From positions 2,108,001 to 2,172,000 of the forward strand of contig AP018697.1 in assembly GCA_004001285.1 (NCBI GenBank): a DNA stretch of 64,000 bases, in the 5' to 3' direction. Source of the stretch: Arthrobacter sp. MN05-02. GTDB taxonomy: Bacteria; Actinomycetota; Actinomycetes; Actinomycetales; Micrococcaceae. Made by a program: the position numbers and the translations under genes. Within the stretch, counting starts at the first letter, position 1; each line of letters begins with the position of its first letter. Below are positions 1-9,293 of the stretch, piece by piece. The notes under the pieces were generated by a model that had not been told where the DNA came from, did not search any database, and worked only from the letters and a program-made list of their open reading frames with translations.

Positions 1-47
1 GCACGACAGCGGCCGCCCCGGGGGCGGACTGCCCCGGCGCCCGACGC

Positions 48-647
48 CTACGTACGGGCCGGGAGCGTCGTGGGCTTCCAGGTGGGGCGGCGTGCCTCGA
101 AGGCGGTGATGTGCTCCTCCTGCCGCAGTGTGAGCCCGATGTCGTCCAGGCCCTCCAGCAGCCGCCAGCGCGTGTAGTCGTCGAGCTGGAAGGGTGCGCT
201 CACGGAGCCGCACTGCACCATCCGCGACTCGAGGTCCACCGTGACCGTGGCCCCCGGCTCGTTCTCGAGGACCTTCCAGATGAGCTCGATGTCGTCCTGC
301 GCGACCTGCGCGGCGACGAGGCCCTGCTTGCCCGAGTTGCCCCGGAAGATGTCCGCGAAGCGCGAGGACAGGACGGCCTTGAAGCCGTAGTCCTTCAGGG
401 CCCAGACCGCGTGTTCGCGTGAGGACCCGGTGCCGAAGTCGGGACCGGCGACGAGGACCGAGCCGTGCTTGTACGGCTCGCGGTTGAGGATGAAGTCCTC
501 GTCCTTGCGCCAGCCGGCGAAGAGTGCGTCCTCGAACCCCGAACGCGTGATGCGCTTGAGGTACACGGCAGGGATGATCTGGTCCGTGTCGATGTTGCTC
601 TGGCGCAGCGGGACGCCGATGCCGGTGTGCGTGGTGATCTTCTCCAT
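48..647 (-). CDS. leuD: 3-isopropylmalate dehydratase small subunit
   Basis: Small subunit of isopropylmalate isomerase, which with LeuC converts 2-isopropylmalate to 3-isopropylmalate in cytoplasmic leucine synthesis. The 199-residue protein has the usual family length and the swivel-domain signatures: an N-terminal NIDTDQIIP motif near residue 18 and [10 protein letters not shown] near residue 70, the loop that contacts substrate. It starts 9 nt after the leuC stop, so the two are co-transcribed and translationally close. The GGAGCGC stretch just before its ATG serves as ribosome binding site. The 47 bases beyond its stop at the window edge are GC-rich and hold no recognised gene. Confidence 0.97.
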   Translation of the reverse strand: MEKITTHTGIGVPLRQSNIDTDQIIPAVYLKRITRSGFEDALFAGWRKDEDFILNREPYKHGSVLVAGPDFGTGSSREHAVWALKDYGFKAVLSSRFADIFRGNSGKQGLVAAQVAQDDIELIWKVLENEPGATVTVDLESRMVQCGSVSAPFQLDDYTRWRLLEGLDDIGLTLRQEEHITAFEARRPTWKPTTLPART

Positions 648-656
648 GGCGCGCTC

Positions 657-2123
657 CTAGGCTGCTGGGACGGTGGACTCGGCGGCGTGCGCACCGGTAC
701 CGGGACGCGGTACCAGGTCCGACGGCGAGCTGAGCGTGCCGCGCACCGCGGTCGCGGCGGCGACCACGGGTGAGACGAGGTGGGTGCGTCCGCCCTTGCC
801 CTGGCGTCCCTCGAAGTTCCGGTTCGACGTCGACGCGCAGCGCTCCCCCGGTGCCAGCTGGTCGGGGTTCATGCCGAGGCACATCGAGCAGCCGGCAAAG
901 CGCCACTCGGCGCCGAAGTCCTTGAACACGCGATCCAGTCCCTCGGCCTCGGCCTGCAGGCGCACGCGTGCCGAGCCCGGGACCACCATCATGCGGACGG
1001 CGGGGTCCTTCTCCCTGCCGCGGATGATGTCCGCCGCGATGCGGAGGTCCTCGATGCGGCTGTTGGTGCACGAGCCGAGGAAGACGGTGTCCACCCGGAT
1101 GTCCTTCATCGGTGTGCCCGGCTCCAGCGCCATGTAGTCCAGCGCGCGGCTGCAGGCGGCCTTGTCGTTCTCGTCGGCGAAGTCGTCGGGTGAGGGCACG
1201 GCCTGCGAGAGGGAGACGCCCTGGCCGGGGTTGGTCCCCCAGGTCACGAAGGGTTCGAGGTCGTCCGCGTCGAGGAAGACCTCGGCGTCGAAGACGGCGT
1301 CGTCGTCGGTGCGCAGGTTGCGCCAGTCGGCGACGGCGGCATCCCAGTCGGCACCCTGCGGCGCATGCGGCCGACCCTGCAGGTAGTCGAAGGTGGTCTC
1401 GTCCGGCGCGACCATGCCGGCCCGCGCCCCCGCCTCGATCGACATGTTGCAGATGGTCATGCGGGCTTCCATCGACAGGGACCGGATCGCCGAGCCGCGG
1501 TATTCGAGGACATAGCCCTGCCCGCCGCCCGTGCCGATCTTCGCGATAATCGCCAGGATGATGTCCTTGGACGTGACGCCGGGCTTGAGGGTTCCCTCGA
1601 CCGTGATGCCCATGGTCTTGAAGGGCTTGAGCGAGAGCGTCTGGGTGGCCATCACGTGCTCCACCTCGGACGTGCCGATGCCCATCGCGAGCGCTCCGAA
1701 GGCCCCGTGCGTGGAGGTGTGTGAGTCGCCGCAGACCACGGTCAGTCCCGGCTGCGTCAGCCCGAGCTGGGGTCCGACGACGTGCACGATGCCCTGTTCC
1801 GCATCGCCGAGCGAATGCAGCCGGACCCCGAATTCCCGGCAGTTCGCGCGCAGCGTCTCGATCTGCGTGCGGCTGGTGAGATCCGCGATGGGCTTGTCGA
1901 TGTCGAGGGTCGGCGTGTTGTGGTCCTCGGTGGCGATCGTCAGGTCCGGACGGCGCAGGGGCCGGTCGGCCAGGCGGAGGCCCTCGAAGGCCTGCGGCGA
2001 GGTCACTTCGTGGATCAGGTGCAGGTCGATGTAGAGCAGGTCGGGCTGCGCTTCCGCGCCGACGACCTCGCCCTTGCGGACGACGTGCGCGTCCCAGACC
2101 TTCTCTGCCAGTGTCTTGCCCAT
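657..2123 (-). CDS. leuC: 3-isopropylmalate dehydratase large subunit
   Basis: Large aconitase-fold subunit of isopropylmalate isomerase. It binds the [4Fe-4S] cluster used for the dehydration/hydration of isopropylmalate. The 488-residue protein carries the three cluster cysteines at about residues 352 (GSCTNSR), 412 and 415 ([10 protein letters not shown]), plus the N-terminal [12 protein letters not shown] segment. The start was set at the ATG beginning [11 protein letters not shown] because an AGAAGGAC ribosome binding site lies just upstream; an in-frame extension of 17 residues has no such site. It forms a leuCD operon and is divergent from an IclR-type regulator, the arrangement seen for ltbR/ndgR in Corynebacterium and Streptomyces. 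Confidence 0.97.
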   Translation of the reverse strand: MGKTLAEKVWDAHVVRKGEVVGAEAQPDLLYIDLHLIHEVTSPQAFEGLRLADRPLRRPDLTIATEDHNTPTLDIDKPIADLTSRTQIETLRANCREFGVRLHSLGDAEQGIVHVVGPQLGLTQPGLTVVCGDSHTSTHGAFGALAMGIGTSEVEHVMATQTLSLKPFKTMGITVEGTLKPGVTSKDIILAIIAKIGTGGGQGYVLEYRGSAIRSLSMEARMTICNMSIEAGARAGMVAPDETTFDYLQGRPHAPQGADWDAAVADWRNLRTDDDAVFDAEVFLDADDLEPFVTWGTNPGQGVSLSQAVPSPDDFADENDKAACSRALDYMALEPGTPMKDIRVDTVFLGSCTNSRIEDLRIAADIIRGREKDPAVRMMVVPGSARVRLQAEAEGLDRVFKDFGAEWRFAGCSMCLGMNPDQLAPGERCASTSNRNFEGRQGKGGRTHLVSPVVAAATAVRGTLSSPSDLVPRPGTGAHAAESTVPAA

Positions 2124-2237
2124 ACGATCGTCCTTCTCTGTTCCGGTGGACCACGGCGGCGGGGTCTCCGCCATCCCGAGCCTTGGTACATCAACTCAAC
2201 CAGCCACGCGTCGGCGGGTGCCAGTCCGACGGCTTGC

Positions 2238-2254
2238 GTCTCAGATTATGAGAC
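2238..2254. promoter_or_regulatory. perfect inverted repeat in the leuC/ndgR intergenic region (candidate operator)
   Basis: The 17-base sequence has 6-base arms GTCTCA and TGAGAC around the 5-base centre GATTA. It sits 14 bases before the start codon of the IclR regulator and about 115 bases before leuC, in the only gap between the divergent genes. IclR-family regulators of this type bind short palindromes and control both leuCD and themselves. That this repeat is the operator is an inference from position and symmetry. Confidence 0.55.
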
Positions 2255-2268
2255 GGCAATATCATCCT

Positions 2269-2988
2269 ATGGACAATTCTAGCGGCGTCGGAGTCATCGA
2301 CAAGGCTGCCCTCGTGCTCGACGCCCTCGAGGCCGGGCCCACGACCCTCGCGCAACTGGTCGCGTCGACCGGGCTGGCCCGACCGACCGTGCACCGGCTC
2401 GCCCTCGCCCTCGCCCATCACCGCCTCGTGGGCCGTGACATGCAGGGGCGCTTCGTGCTCGGCAGCCGGCTCGTGGAGCTGGCCTCCGCTGCAGGTGAGG
2501 ACCGGCTCATCGCGGCAGCAGGGCCCGTCCTCCTCGGCCTGCGCGACGCCACCGGCGAGAGCGCACAGCTCTTCCGGCGGCAGGGCGACTGGCGCGTCTG
2601 CGTCGCGTCCGCGGAGCGTCCCGTGGGCCTGCGCGACACCATCCCGGTCGGCACACAGCTGTCCATGAGAGCCGGCTCGGCGGCGCAGTGCCTCCTGGCA
2701 TGGGAGGACCACGACCGGCTGCTCAAGGGACTGCAGAACGCACGCTTCACCCCGACGGTCCTCGCCGGCGTCCGTCGTCGGGGCTGGGCGCAGAGCCTCG
2801 GGGAACGCGAGGCGGGCGTGGCATCGGTGTCGGCACCGGTCCGCGGACCGTCCGGGCGCGTCATCGCCGCGGTCTCGATCTCCGGGCCCATGGAACGCCT
2901 CACGCGGCAGCCTGGACGTATCCACGCGGAAGTCGTCTCCGACGCCGCGCGGCAGCTGACCCTCGCGGTCGCCAAGGCTGCGGACTGA
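2269..2988 (+). CDS. ndgR: IclR-family amino-acid biosynthesis regulator (NdgR/LtbR-like)
   Basis: A 239-residue IclR-type transcription factor. Residues 8-65 form the winged helix-turn-helix, with TTLAQLVASTGLARPTVHRL as its recognition region. The rest is the IclR effector-binding domain, including the C-terminal segment around REAGVASVSAPVRG. In actinobacteria the orthologue encoded divergently from leuCD (NdgR in Streptomyces, LtbR in Corynebacterium) controls leucine and other amino-acid genes, and the same layout is seen here. The ATG at 2269 was chosen because it begins just before the HTH domain; longer in-frame versions would run back through the leuC promoter. A perfect palindrome lies 14 bases upstream and probably gives autoregulation. 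Confidence 0.9.
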   Translation: MDNSSGVGVIDKAALVLDALEAGPTTLAQLVASTGLARPTVHRLALALAHHRLVGRDMQGRFVLGSRLVELASAAGEDRLIAAAGPVLLGLRDATGESAQLFRRQGDWRVCVASAERPVGLRDTIPVGTQLSMRAGSAAQCLLAWEDHDRLLKGLQNARFTPTVLAGVRRRGWAQSLGEREAGVASVSAPVRGPSGRVIAAVSISGPMERLTRQPGRIHAEVVSDAARQLTLAVAKAAD

Positions 2989-2989
2989 C

Positions 2990-3541
2990 ATGACGGCACC
3001 CGATGCGGCGTTCCGGTACGCCGTCTTCCTCCGCGGGGTGAACGTCGGAGGGGTCACGGTGCGGATGGCCGACCTCCGCGACGAACTCGCCGGCCTTCCC
3101 GTCGCGGAGGTGTCCACGGTGCTGGCCAGCGGCAATGTGACCTGCTCCTCCTCACTGGCGCCCGCCGACCTCAAGGAGCGCATCGAGGAGGCGCTCCGGC
3201 ACCGTTTCGGGTACGAGGCGTGGGTGATCGTCGTCGAGCGCGGCGACCTGGCGGGCATCGCCGCCGCGGTGCCCGAACCGCCGGGACCTCCGGCGGGCGT
3301 GCACACCTACGTGACCTTCTTCACCGGTCGCGGCGAACGGGACGGATTCCTCGCCGAAGCCGCGGCACTGGCCGAGCAGCCCACGGTCCTCGCAGGCGGC
3401 ACGGCGATCAGCTGGTTCTCGCCCAAGGGGCAGTCGACGGAGGTGCCCGTGGCGAAACTCCTCGCTCGGGCCCGGTACGCGTCGACGTCCACGACGCGGA
3501 ACATCAACACCGTCGCCAAGGTACTGCGCCTCCTCGCCTGA
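2990..3541 (+). CDS. DUF1697 family protein
   Basis: A 183-residue protein of the DUF1697 family, recognised from the N-terminal YAVFLRGVNVGG motif, the VSTVLASGNVTC strand and the C-terminal TTRNINTVAKVL signature. The family has no established biochemical role, although structures resemble small alpha/beta nucleotide-handling folds. The ATG lies one base after the stop of the IclR regulator, so it is probably co-transcribed with that gene. This may reflect position only and not a shared function. No membrane segment or signal peptide is present. Confidence 0.88.
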   Translation: MTAPDAAFRYAVFLRGVNVGGVTVRMADLRDELAGLPVAEVSTVLASGNVTCSSSLAPADLKERIEEALRHRFGYEAWVIVVERGDLAGIAAAVPEPPGPPAGVHTYVTFFTGRGERDGFLAEAAALAEQPTVLAGGTAISWFSPKGQSTEVPVAKLLARARYASTSTTRNINTVAKVLRLLA

Positions 3542-3611
3542 GCACAGGGTGCCGGGTACGGGAGCGCGTTGATAGTGTTCGTGCAGCCTCAGGACCAGCC
3601 GAAGGACATAC

Positions 3612-4259
3612 ATGCGCCTCATCGCCCAGGATTGCTACCAGCTCGACCACCAGAAGGGTTCGCACGGGTTCGTCGTGGCGGGAGCCGGCCGCGCAGCGGT
3701 GATCGACCCGGGGATGTCCTCCGGGTTCGATGGCGTCGTCGCCGAACTACGCGCCGGAGAGGCGACGACGGGGCCGATCACGGACATCGTCCTCACCCAC
3801 TACGACGCCGACCACGCGCAGGTCGCGCAGCGGCTGCAGGAGACGCTCGGGGCGACGGTATGGATCGGCGCCGCCGATGCCGACATCCTCCGCGGGAGGG
3901 TCGAGCCCAAGACGCTCTTCCGGAAGGTCCTGCAGAGGGTGGCGCGTGTCCCCTTCCCCGAGGGCGCCCGGGAGCTGGACGGGTCGGGTGAGATCTTCGC
4001 CGGACTCGAGTACTTCCCGACGCCGGGGCACACCCCCGGCCACTACGCGTACCAGTGGCGTGGCGTGCTCTTCACCGGCGACGCCGCGAAGGTGTCGGCG
4101 GACGGCAGCGTCAGCGACTTCTACGCGATCGTCATCAATGACAAGCCCGTGGCCGCACGCACCGTCCAGCTGCTCGCCGAGCACATCCGTACGGGCTCCG
4201 TCGACTGGATCTGCTCGGGCCACAACGCGGTGGCGCGGACGAGCACGCCGACGCCATGA
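3612..4259 (+). CDS. MBL-fold metallo-hydrolase
   Basis: A 215-residue metallo-beta-lactamase-fold hydrolase, probably a cytoplasmic thioesterase, lactonase or glyoxalase-II-like enzyme. Metal-site motifs are visible: LTHYDADHAQ near residue 60, PTPGHTPGH near 138, the FTGDAA aspartate near 155 and a terminal CSGHN histidine near 202. The first motif reads H-x-D-x-D-H instead of the usual H-x-H-x-D-H, so the second metal-binding histidine is an aspartate. The substrate cannot be predicted. It follows the DUF1697 gene in the same direction after a 70-base gap and probably has its own promoter. Confidence 0.85.
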   Translation: MRLIAQDCYQLDHQKGSHGFVVAGAGRAAVIDPGMSSGFDGVVAELRAGEATTGPITDIVLTHYDADHAQVAQRLQETLGATVWIGAADADILRGRVEPKTLFRKVLQRVARVPFPEGARELDGSGEIFAGLEYFPTPGHTPGHYAYQWRGVLFTGDAAKVSADGSVSDFYAIVINDKPVAARTVQLLAEHIRTGSVDWICSGHNAVARTSTPTP

Positions 4260-4366
4260 CCCGCCCCCGACGGCCGGTCCCCTGCCGGGCGTCGTACCAC
4301 CTGTCCCAGGAGGGCCTTCCGGCCGGCGTCGGCCTCCGCAGTGGGACCGATCGGACCGGACAGCCG

Positions 4367-6240
4367 CTAGCTCCGCCGGAGTACCCCGAGGACTGCCGCT
4401 CGGAAAGCGTTGCAGCGCTCCACCTCGCCCTCCACGGGCAGCATCACGATGTCCCGGGCTGCGCGGGCACATGCTGCCAGGAGTCGCCGGCGCACCCGAG
4501 TCGCGCGCCGGGCCGCTCCCCACCGCGCCAGCAGCGCGGCGAGGACCCCCACCAGGATGCCGGCCGCCCCACCGCCCAGGATCAGGAGCGTGGGAACCGG
4601 GAATCCCTCGACGCGGGGCACATCGATGGCCGGCAGCTGCAGGAACCCGAGGACGGCAAGGACGCCGAGCCACACCAGTCCGGCGACGAGCGCCGCGAAG
4701 GCGACCCACTGCAGGACACCGAAGACCGCCCACCACCAGCGTCGACCCGTCTCGAGGTCCGTGCCGGTGACGGCGGCGTCGAGGGCATCCGTGAGCTCCC
4801 CCGCCGTTCCGCGGGCCGCGTCCCTGATCGAAGTACGCCAGGGCTCGGGGGCGCCCTGCGCAGATGCATCGCCGAACACGCGCAGTGCGTGGTCCACCCG
4901 TGCACGCTGCGCAGGCTGCCCGAGGGGGGCAGCGACGACCGGCGTACCTCCGGGACGACATCCTGCCGCCGGAGGTTGAGGCGGCGCAGGGGATCCGGAC
5001 GGAGCTTCGCCAGCCAGCGCGTCACGGGCCAGCCCGCGACGGCGTGCGCGTCGCGGCGGTAGGCGGACCGCACCGCGTCGACGACCAAAGGGACACCGGC
5101 GGCGACACCGAGTTCGTCCGACAGCGCGGACCTCGCATCCGCTGCGGGTGGCGGCACCGGTTCCGCCGCGGCGAAGGGCAGGAGCTCCGTGGCTGCTCCC
5201 GCGGCGTCGGCGGTGAGTCGTCGCGTGGCGGCGGCGCGGCTCTCGGCGTGGGCCCTGATCGCCTCGGCGAGTCGGTCGAGGCCCGTCCCCGTGCGTGCGG
5301 ACACCGCCAGGACGGCCACGCCGGGAAGTCCCTCTCCCGCGAGGATCCCGGCGAGCGAGGACGTGACGGCGTCGAGGTCCGCCGGCTCCAACCGGTCCGC
5401 CTGGTTGAGCGCCACCAGCGTCACGGCCTCGTGGGACGCCAGTCCGCGCAGGAAGCCGTGATGGAGCGCCGCATCGGCGTACTTCTGGGGGTCGACGACC
5501 CACAGCAGGACGTCCACCTGGCGGGCGAGTCGTTCCACGACGTCGCGATGCGCCGCGGCGGTGGAGTCGAAGTCCGGGAGGTCCAGGAGGATCAGGCCGA
5601 CGGCATCACCGGTCGCCTCCGGCTGGGCAGAACCGGAGGAAACGTCCCGTTCGGACGGCGCGGCGCCCCGGCCTCGCCGGCCTCGCCGGCCGAAGATCCT
5701 GCGCAGGAGTCCGCGGGGTTCCTCCGCACGTCCCTGTCGCGTGTCCCCGATGCCTCGCGCACCGTGCGCTTCCTCCCTCGGCAGGGCGGACGGCGCGGAC
5801 GCTCCAGCGTCCAGGGTCCCGCCGTCGTGTCCCGGCAGGTCGATTCCCCGGAGGAGCGGGGCCCCGGCCGGCAGTTCCACGCGCTGCCCGACGCCCAGCC
5901 AGTCGAGCAGTTCGCCGCTTCCCGCGGGCTCCCAGACCAGTGCGAGCGGTTCCGACGTCGTCGGGCGCCGTACTGCCACCCGCGCGGCGTCCGTTCCGCT
6001 CAGCGCGTTCACGAGGGAGGACTTCCCGCTGCCGGTGGGCCCGAAGACACCGACGACCGTGTGGTTGCCGGACAGCGATCGGCGGGCTCCGGCGCGGTCG
6101 AGTGTGGCGTGCAGCCGCTCGAGCCGTTCCGGGGGCAGCCGACCCACTCCGAGCTCGTAGGCCGTCCCCAGCCGGTCGAGGGCGGCCGTGAGCGATGACG
6201 CGAGCGGTGCGTGGACCGCCGCGTCCCCGGATCGGCTCAT
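4367..6240 (-). CDS. dynamin-like GTPase, second gene of pair (frameshift in this sequence)
   Basis: A large GTPase of the bacterial dynamin-like type. The N-terminal part has the P-loop GPTGSGKSS near residue 68, a DLPDFDS G3-like motif and an NQAD G4 motif. The C-terminal part holds two hydrophobic segments (around VAFAALVAGLVWLGVLAVL and LLILGGGAAGILVGVLAALL), suggesting membrane anchoring. The reading frame breaks at the run of six G at 4924-4929: upstream residues read LRPDPLRRLNL and the protein continues as QPAQRARVDHALR in another frame. Seven G would restore a 624-residue protein. Its start overlaps the preceding GTPase stop by four bases (ATGA). Paired dynamin-like genes (DynA/DynB) act at sporulation septa in Streptomyces; function here is inferred from that layout only. 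Confidence 0.75.
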
Positions 6241-8039
6241 GCGTTATCCTCGATGGTCGTGGGCTGCTGCCCGGCGGGCAGTGCTGTCCGCAGCTGCCGG
6301 GCCAGTACCCGCAGCGTCTCCGCCGGGGTCTGCTGCGCCAGCGGGTCGAGACAGCGGTCGAAGCTGATGCGTTCCTGGCGGAACAGTCCGTCGACGCGCT
6401 GCGACAGGTTCCTGCGTGCCGTGACCGTCAGGCGCCGCACGGCGTCGTCGCCGAAGACTGCTTCCAGGAGCTTCTGTCCGGCGATTGCCGATGCGCCCGC
6501 TATGCCCAGCTCGCCTCCGGTGAGTCCGCCGGTGGAGGCGAACACCACCACCATCAGGGCCACGGCGATCCCGTTGACCCCGAAGGACAGCATGCGCGCT
6601 GTGAACCGCTTGTCCGCTCCTTCGGCCTGGACGAGCTGCAGCAGGTCCTGCTGCCAGGCCCGGATCTCGCGTGCCACCGCGGTGGAGAAGTCCTCGGCGC
6701 GCCAGGACGGGACGCCGGCGAGCAGCGCGGTCCCGGCCTGCTCCGCCCGCCAGCGTCGCCTCGCTACCTCGTCGGCCCGGGCTGCCTGCTCCACGATGAC
6801 CGTCTGGAGGCCGCTCCCGATGGCTTCGGCCACGGTCGCGGCAGGAGCCGGCCTGCCCGTGAAGAAGGCACTGACGCGATCGCGCGCGCGTCCGATCCTC
6901 GACTCGAGTCCCCGCATGAATTCACCCGTGCCGACGAAGTCCTGCCAGCGCGCCAGGACCTCGCCGCGCAGCAGCCTGCCGTCCTCGGTCGCCGCGAGGA
7001 CGTCTGCCAGTGCGTCTCGGTACGCGCCGTCCACCGCCGTGCGCAGTACATCCCCGGCGGCCTGTTCCTGGGCGGCTGCAGCGGCGATCGAGTCGATGCG
7101 CCCGGCCAGCGCGCGCATCGCACCGCCCACCGTCCGCCGTGCGATGTCCCGCCTCCCCTCGGCGTCGGCGGCCAGGGCCTGGAGCCAGCGGGTGATGGGC
7201 TCGACGGCACCTGCGGGCAGCATCCTCGCCGGGCCCACGAGGGGCGTCTCCGGGACGACGAAGATGGGTGCGTGCCCGAGGTTCTCGGCGGACAGGAGGG
7301 TCAGCAGATCGCTCCTGACCTCCTCCTCCACCCCCGGCGGGACGCGGTCCAGCACGATCGCCACCAGGACGTCGCGCCTGCCTGCCTCGGCCAGCAGTTT
7401 CCAGGGCACGGCGTCCGCGTAGCGGTTGGCGGTGGTGACGAAGAGCCAGAGATCCGCCGCTGCGAGGAGTTGACCGGCGAGCCTGCGGTTCTCGTCGGCG
7501 ATGGAGTCGACGTCCGGGGCATCGAGCAGGGCGAGCCCGGCGGGCAGGGACCGCGTGGGGCGCAGCAGCAGCGTGTTCGCATCGGCTGCCTGCCCGGCGC
7601 GTGCAGGAAGGGTCGAAACCCCGTTCTGATCCTGGTCGGCGCGGTCGTCGTCCGCGATGCGCACGCGGCTCAGGGTCGGCAGCACGCGTGTGTCGTCGAA
7701 CCACGCGCCGTCCTCGGGATGGTGGAGCAGGAGGGGCTGGCGCGTGGTGGGCCGCACCGCACCCGTCACCGACACGGGCCGCCCGACGAGGGCGTTCACC
7801 AGGGTGGACTTCCCCGCACCGGTGGATCCCCCGACGACGGCGATGAGCGGCGCGTCGAGGCTGGCGAGGCGCGGGAGGATGTAGTCGTTCAGCTGGGCCC
7901 GGGCTGCGGCAGCCGCTTCGCGGGCCTCCACGGACCCGGGCAGGGCGAGCGGGAACACGAGGTTCTCGAGTGCGCCGCGTACCTCCCGCAACAGGGGGAA
8001 CAGCCCGCGGGGCTCGCCGGCGGTGGTCGGTGCACTCAT
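6237..8039 (-). CDS. dynamin-like GTPase, first gene of pair
   Basis: A 600-residue GTPase with the P-loop GGSTGAGKST near residue 70, the switch region TTRQPLLLHHP, a DAPDVDS G3-type motif near residue 175 and a long helical C-terminal half. A hydrophobic stretch, NGIAVALMVVVFASTGG followed by a glycine-rich segment, lies near residues 440-480 and could insert in the membrane. The canonical NKxD motif is poorly conserved (VLDRV). It shares a four-base ATGA overlap with the second GTPase, so the two are translationally coupled and probably work as a heteromeric complex. Dynamin-like proteins remodel or protect membranes; the specific role here is not shown by the sequence. Confidence 0.8.
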   Translation of the reverse strand: MSAPTTAGEPRGLFPLLREVRGALENLVFPLALPGSVEAREAAAAARAQLNDYILPRLASLDAPLIAVVGGSTGAGKSTLVNALVGRPVSVTGAVRPTTRQPLLLHHPEDGAWFDDTRVLPTLSRVRIADDDRADQDQNGVSTLPARAGQAADANTLLLRPTRSLPAGLALLDAPDVDSIADENRRLAGQLLAAADLWLFVTTANRYADAVPWKLLAEAGRRDVLVAIVLDRVPPGVEEEVRSDLLTLLSAENLGHAPIFVVPETPLVGPARMLPAGAVEPITRWLQALAADAEGRRDIARRTVGGAMRALAGRIDSIAAAAAQEQAAGDVLRTAVDGAYRDALADVLAATEDGRLLRGEVLARWQDFVGTGEFMRGLESRIGRARDRVSAFFTGRPAPAATVAEAIGSGLQTVIVEQAARADEVARRRWRAEQAGTALLAGVPSWRAEDFSTAVAREIRAWQQDLLQLVQAEGADKRFTARMLSFGVNGIAVALMVVVFASTGGLTGGELGIAGASAIAGQKLLEAVFGDDAVRRLTVTARRNLSQRVDGLFRQERISFDRCLDPLAQQTPAETLRVLARQLRTALPAGQQPTTIEDNA

Positions 8040-8115
8040 GGCTCCATCATGCCAGTCACCCGGCCGGCGTCAGGAAGCCTCGGGCGGTCACCCGGAGACG
8101 CACCTCGGAAACGAA

Positions 8116-8150
8116 GAAGTCCCGGACATCGCGATGATGTCCGGGACTTC
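8116..8150 (-). terminator. rho-independent terminator downstream of the tRNA pair
   Basis: A perfect 15-bp stem (GAAGTCCCGGACATC with its complement) around a 5-base GCGAT loop. On the minus strand it is followed by the T-rich tail TTCGTTTCC. It lies 24 bases beyond the 3' end of tRNA-Glu and ends that minus-strand transcript. Confidence 0.85.
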
Positions 8151-8174
8151 CCGTCGCGTCCTTCCGGACCCTTG

Positions 8175-8247
8175 TGACCCCAGCGGGATTCGAACCCGCG
8201 TTACCGCCGTGAGAGGGCAGCGTACTAGGCCGCTATACGATGGGGCC
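8175..8247 (-). tRNA. tRNA-Glu (CTC)
   Basis: A 73-base cloverleaf on the minus strand. Acceptor arms are GGCCCCA and TGGGGTC with discriminator A, and the T arm is GCGGG-TTCGAAT-CCCGC. The anticodon loop CTCTCAC gives CTC, reading GAG. The stem CTGCC/GGCGG matches the usual tRNA-Glu pattern apart from one wobble. CCA is not encoded. It is probably transcribed with the tRNA-Gln gene 67 bases upstream. Confidence 0.95.
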
Positions 8248-8314
8248 AGTACTTTCCATCTTACTACTGTTTTTCTACTGCTTGTGCCATCCCGTCCGTG
8301 AGGACCGGAGTGCG

Positions 8315-8386
8315 CTGGGGTACCAGGACTCGAACCTAGAATGTTGGTACCAGAAACCAGTGTGTTGCCAATTACACCATACCCCA
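8315..8386 (-). tRNA. tRNA-Gln (CTG)
   Basis: A 72-base cloverleaf on the minus strand. The acceptor is TGGGGTA with TACCCCA and discriminator G. The loop TTCTGGT places the anticodon CTG (reads CAG). The T loop is TTCGAGT. The outermost anticodon-stem pair is a C-A mismatch, which may be natural or a base error. CCA is not encoded. Co-oriented with tRNA-Glu. Confidence 0.93.
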
Positions 8387-8455
8387 ATGGCACTTTCCGA
8401 AGACCCGATGGTGCTGGGTTTCGATCGCGTAACCGCTCCGCGCCGAGAAATAACT

Positions 8456-9290
8456 TTACCGGACGGAGGGCAGGAACTGCAAAACGGCCGCCAGCCCCGT
8501 GATCCGGGGCACCTCCAGGGCGTCCTCCGCCGAGGCCCGGCCCGGGGCCGGGACTCCCCCGGCCGGCACGTCCGCCGCGGCGCCCGTCCCCGAATCGGTC
8601 CCGGATCCCCGCCCCGTCCCGGCACGGTCCAGCCATACCCCCACCAGTCCTGCCGATCGCGCACCCACGGCATCGACCAGCCTGTTGTCCCCGACGTAGA
8701 GGGTGCGGGCAGGCGCCGTCCCGATCCGTCGCGCGCCCTCGAGGTAGATACCGGGATCGGGCTTCGCCACCCCGACGGTGTCGATGCCCACGAGCACCTC
8801 GACGCGGGACAGCCCCGCCCGGTCCAGCTTCACCCGCTGGTAGTCGTGCACGTTGTTGCTCACCGCCCCGTAGGGCATTCCGCGCGCCTCGAGCTCGTCG
8901 AGCAGCGGCACGACGTCGTCGTACGCCCGGAAATGCAGCGGCAGGGTGCGCTCGTACTCACGGACCCACTCGTCCGCCACCCGGCCGAGGAAGGGTTCCG
9001 GGGGTGAATGCGGATCGCGCGTGGCGCACGCGGTGGACGCGCTGCTCCTCGAACGTCAGCTCCCCGGCGAGGAAGCGGTCGTAGTGCCTGTGCGGGTCGC
9101 CGGTGTACAGGGCCTTGTAGCGCGCCCAGTCGTCATCGGTCAGGTGGCTGAGGGCAGGGTCGGGGATCGCCTGGAGCGTCCGGCCCATGGCCTGCTCGAG
9201 GTCCACGAGGGTGTCGTCGATGTCGAAGAGCACGCCGTCGATCCCGGGACCGATGTCCCCCGCCGCGGCGGCTGCCGCCGGATCGGACAC
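8456..9290 (-). CDS. HAD-superfamily hydrolase (frameshift in this sequence)
   Basis: A haloacid-dehalogenase-type phosphatase of about 277 residues. It has motif [10 protein letters not shown] near residue 22, the motif II region [10 protein letters not shown], motif III lysine in AKPDPGIY and motif [15 protein letters not shown]. The likely start is GTG at 9290, four bases after the gltX stop. The frame is broken at a run of five G at 9000-9004: the upstream part reads RHARSAFTP and the remainder continues as [17 protein letters not shown]. Four G restores one frame. The C-terminal tail, rich in Gly, Ala and Pro, looks low-complexity. The substrate is unknown; phosphoglycolate or a sugar phosphate is plausible. 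Confidence 0.8.
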
Positions 9291-9293
9291 GGG

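Noticed and set aside
6195..8177. A 660-codon plus-strand frame across the first GTPase gene
   Set aside because: Antisense shadow; the minus strand encodes a protein with clear GTPase motifs.
9000..9004. Programmed ribosomal frameshifting in the HAD gene and others
   Set aside because: No slippery heptamer or downstream pseudoknot was seen, and the same kind of break occurs in unrelated genes including gltX, so sequence error is simpler.
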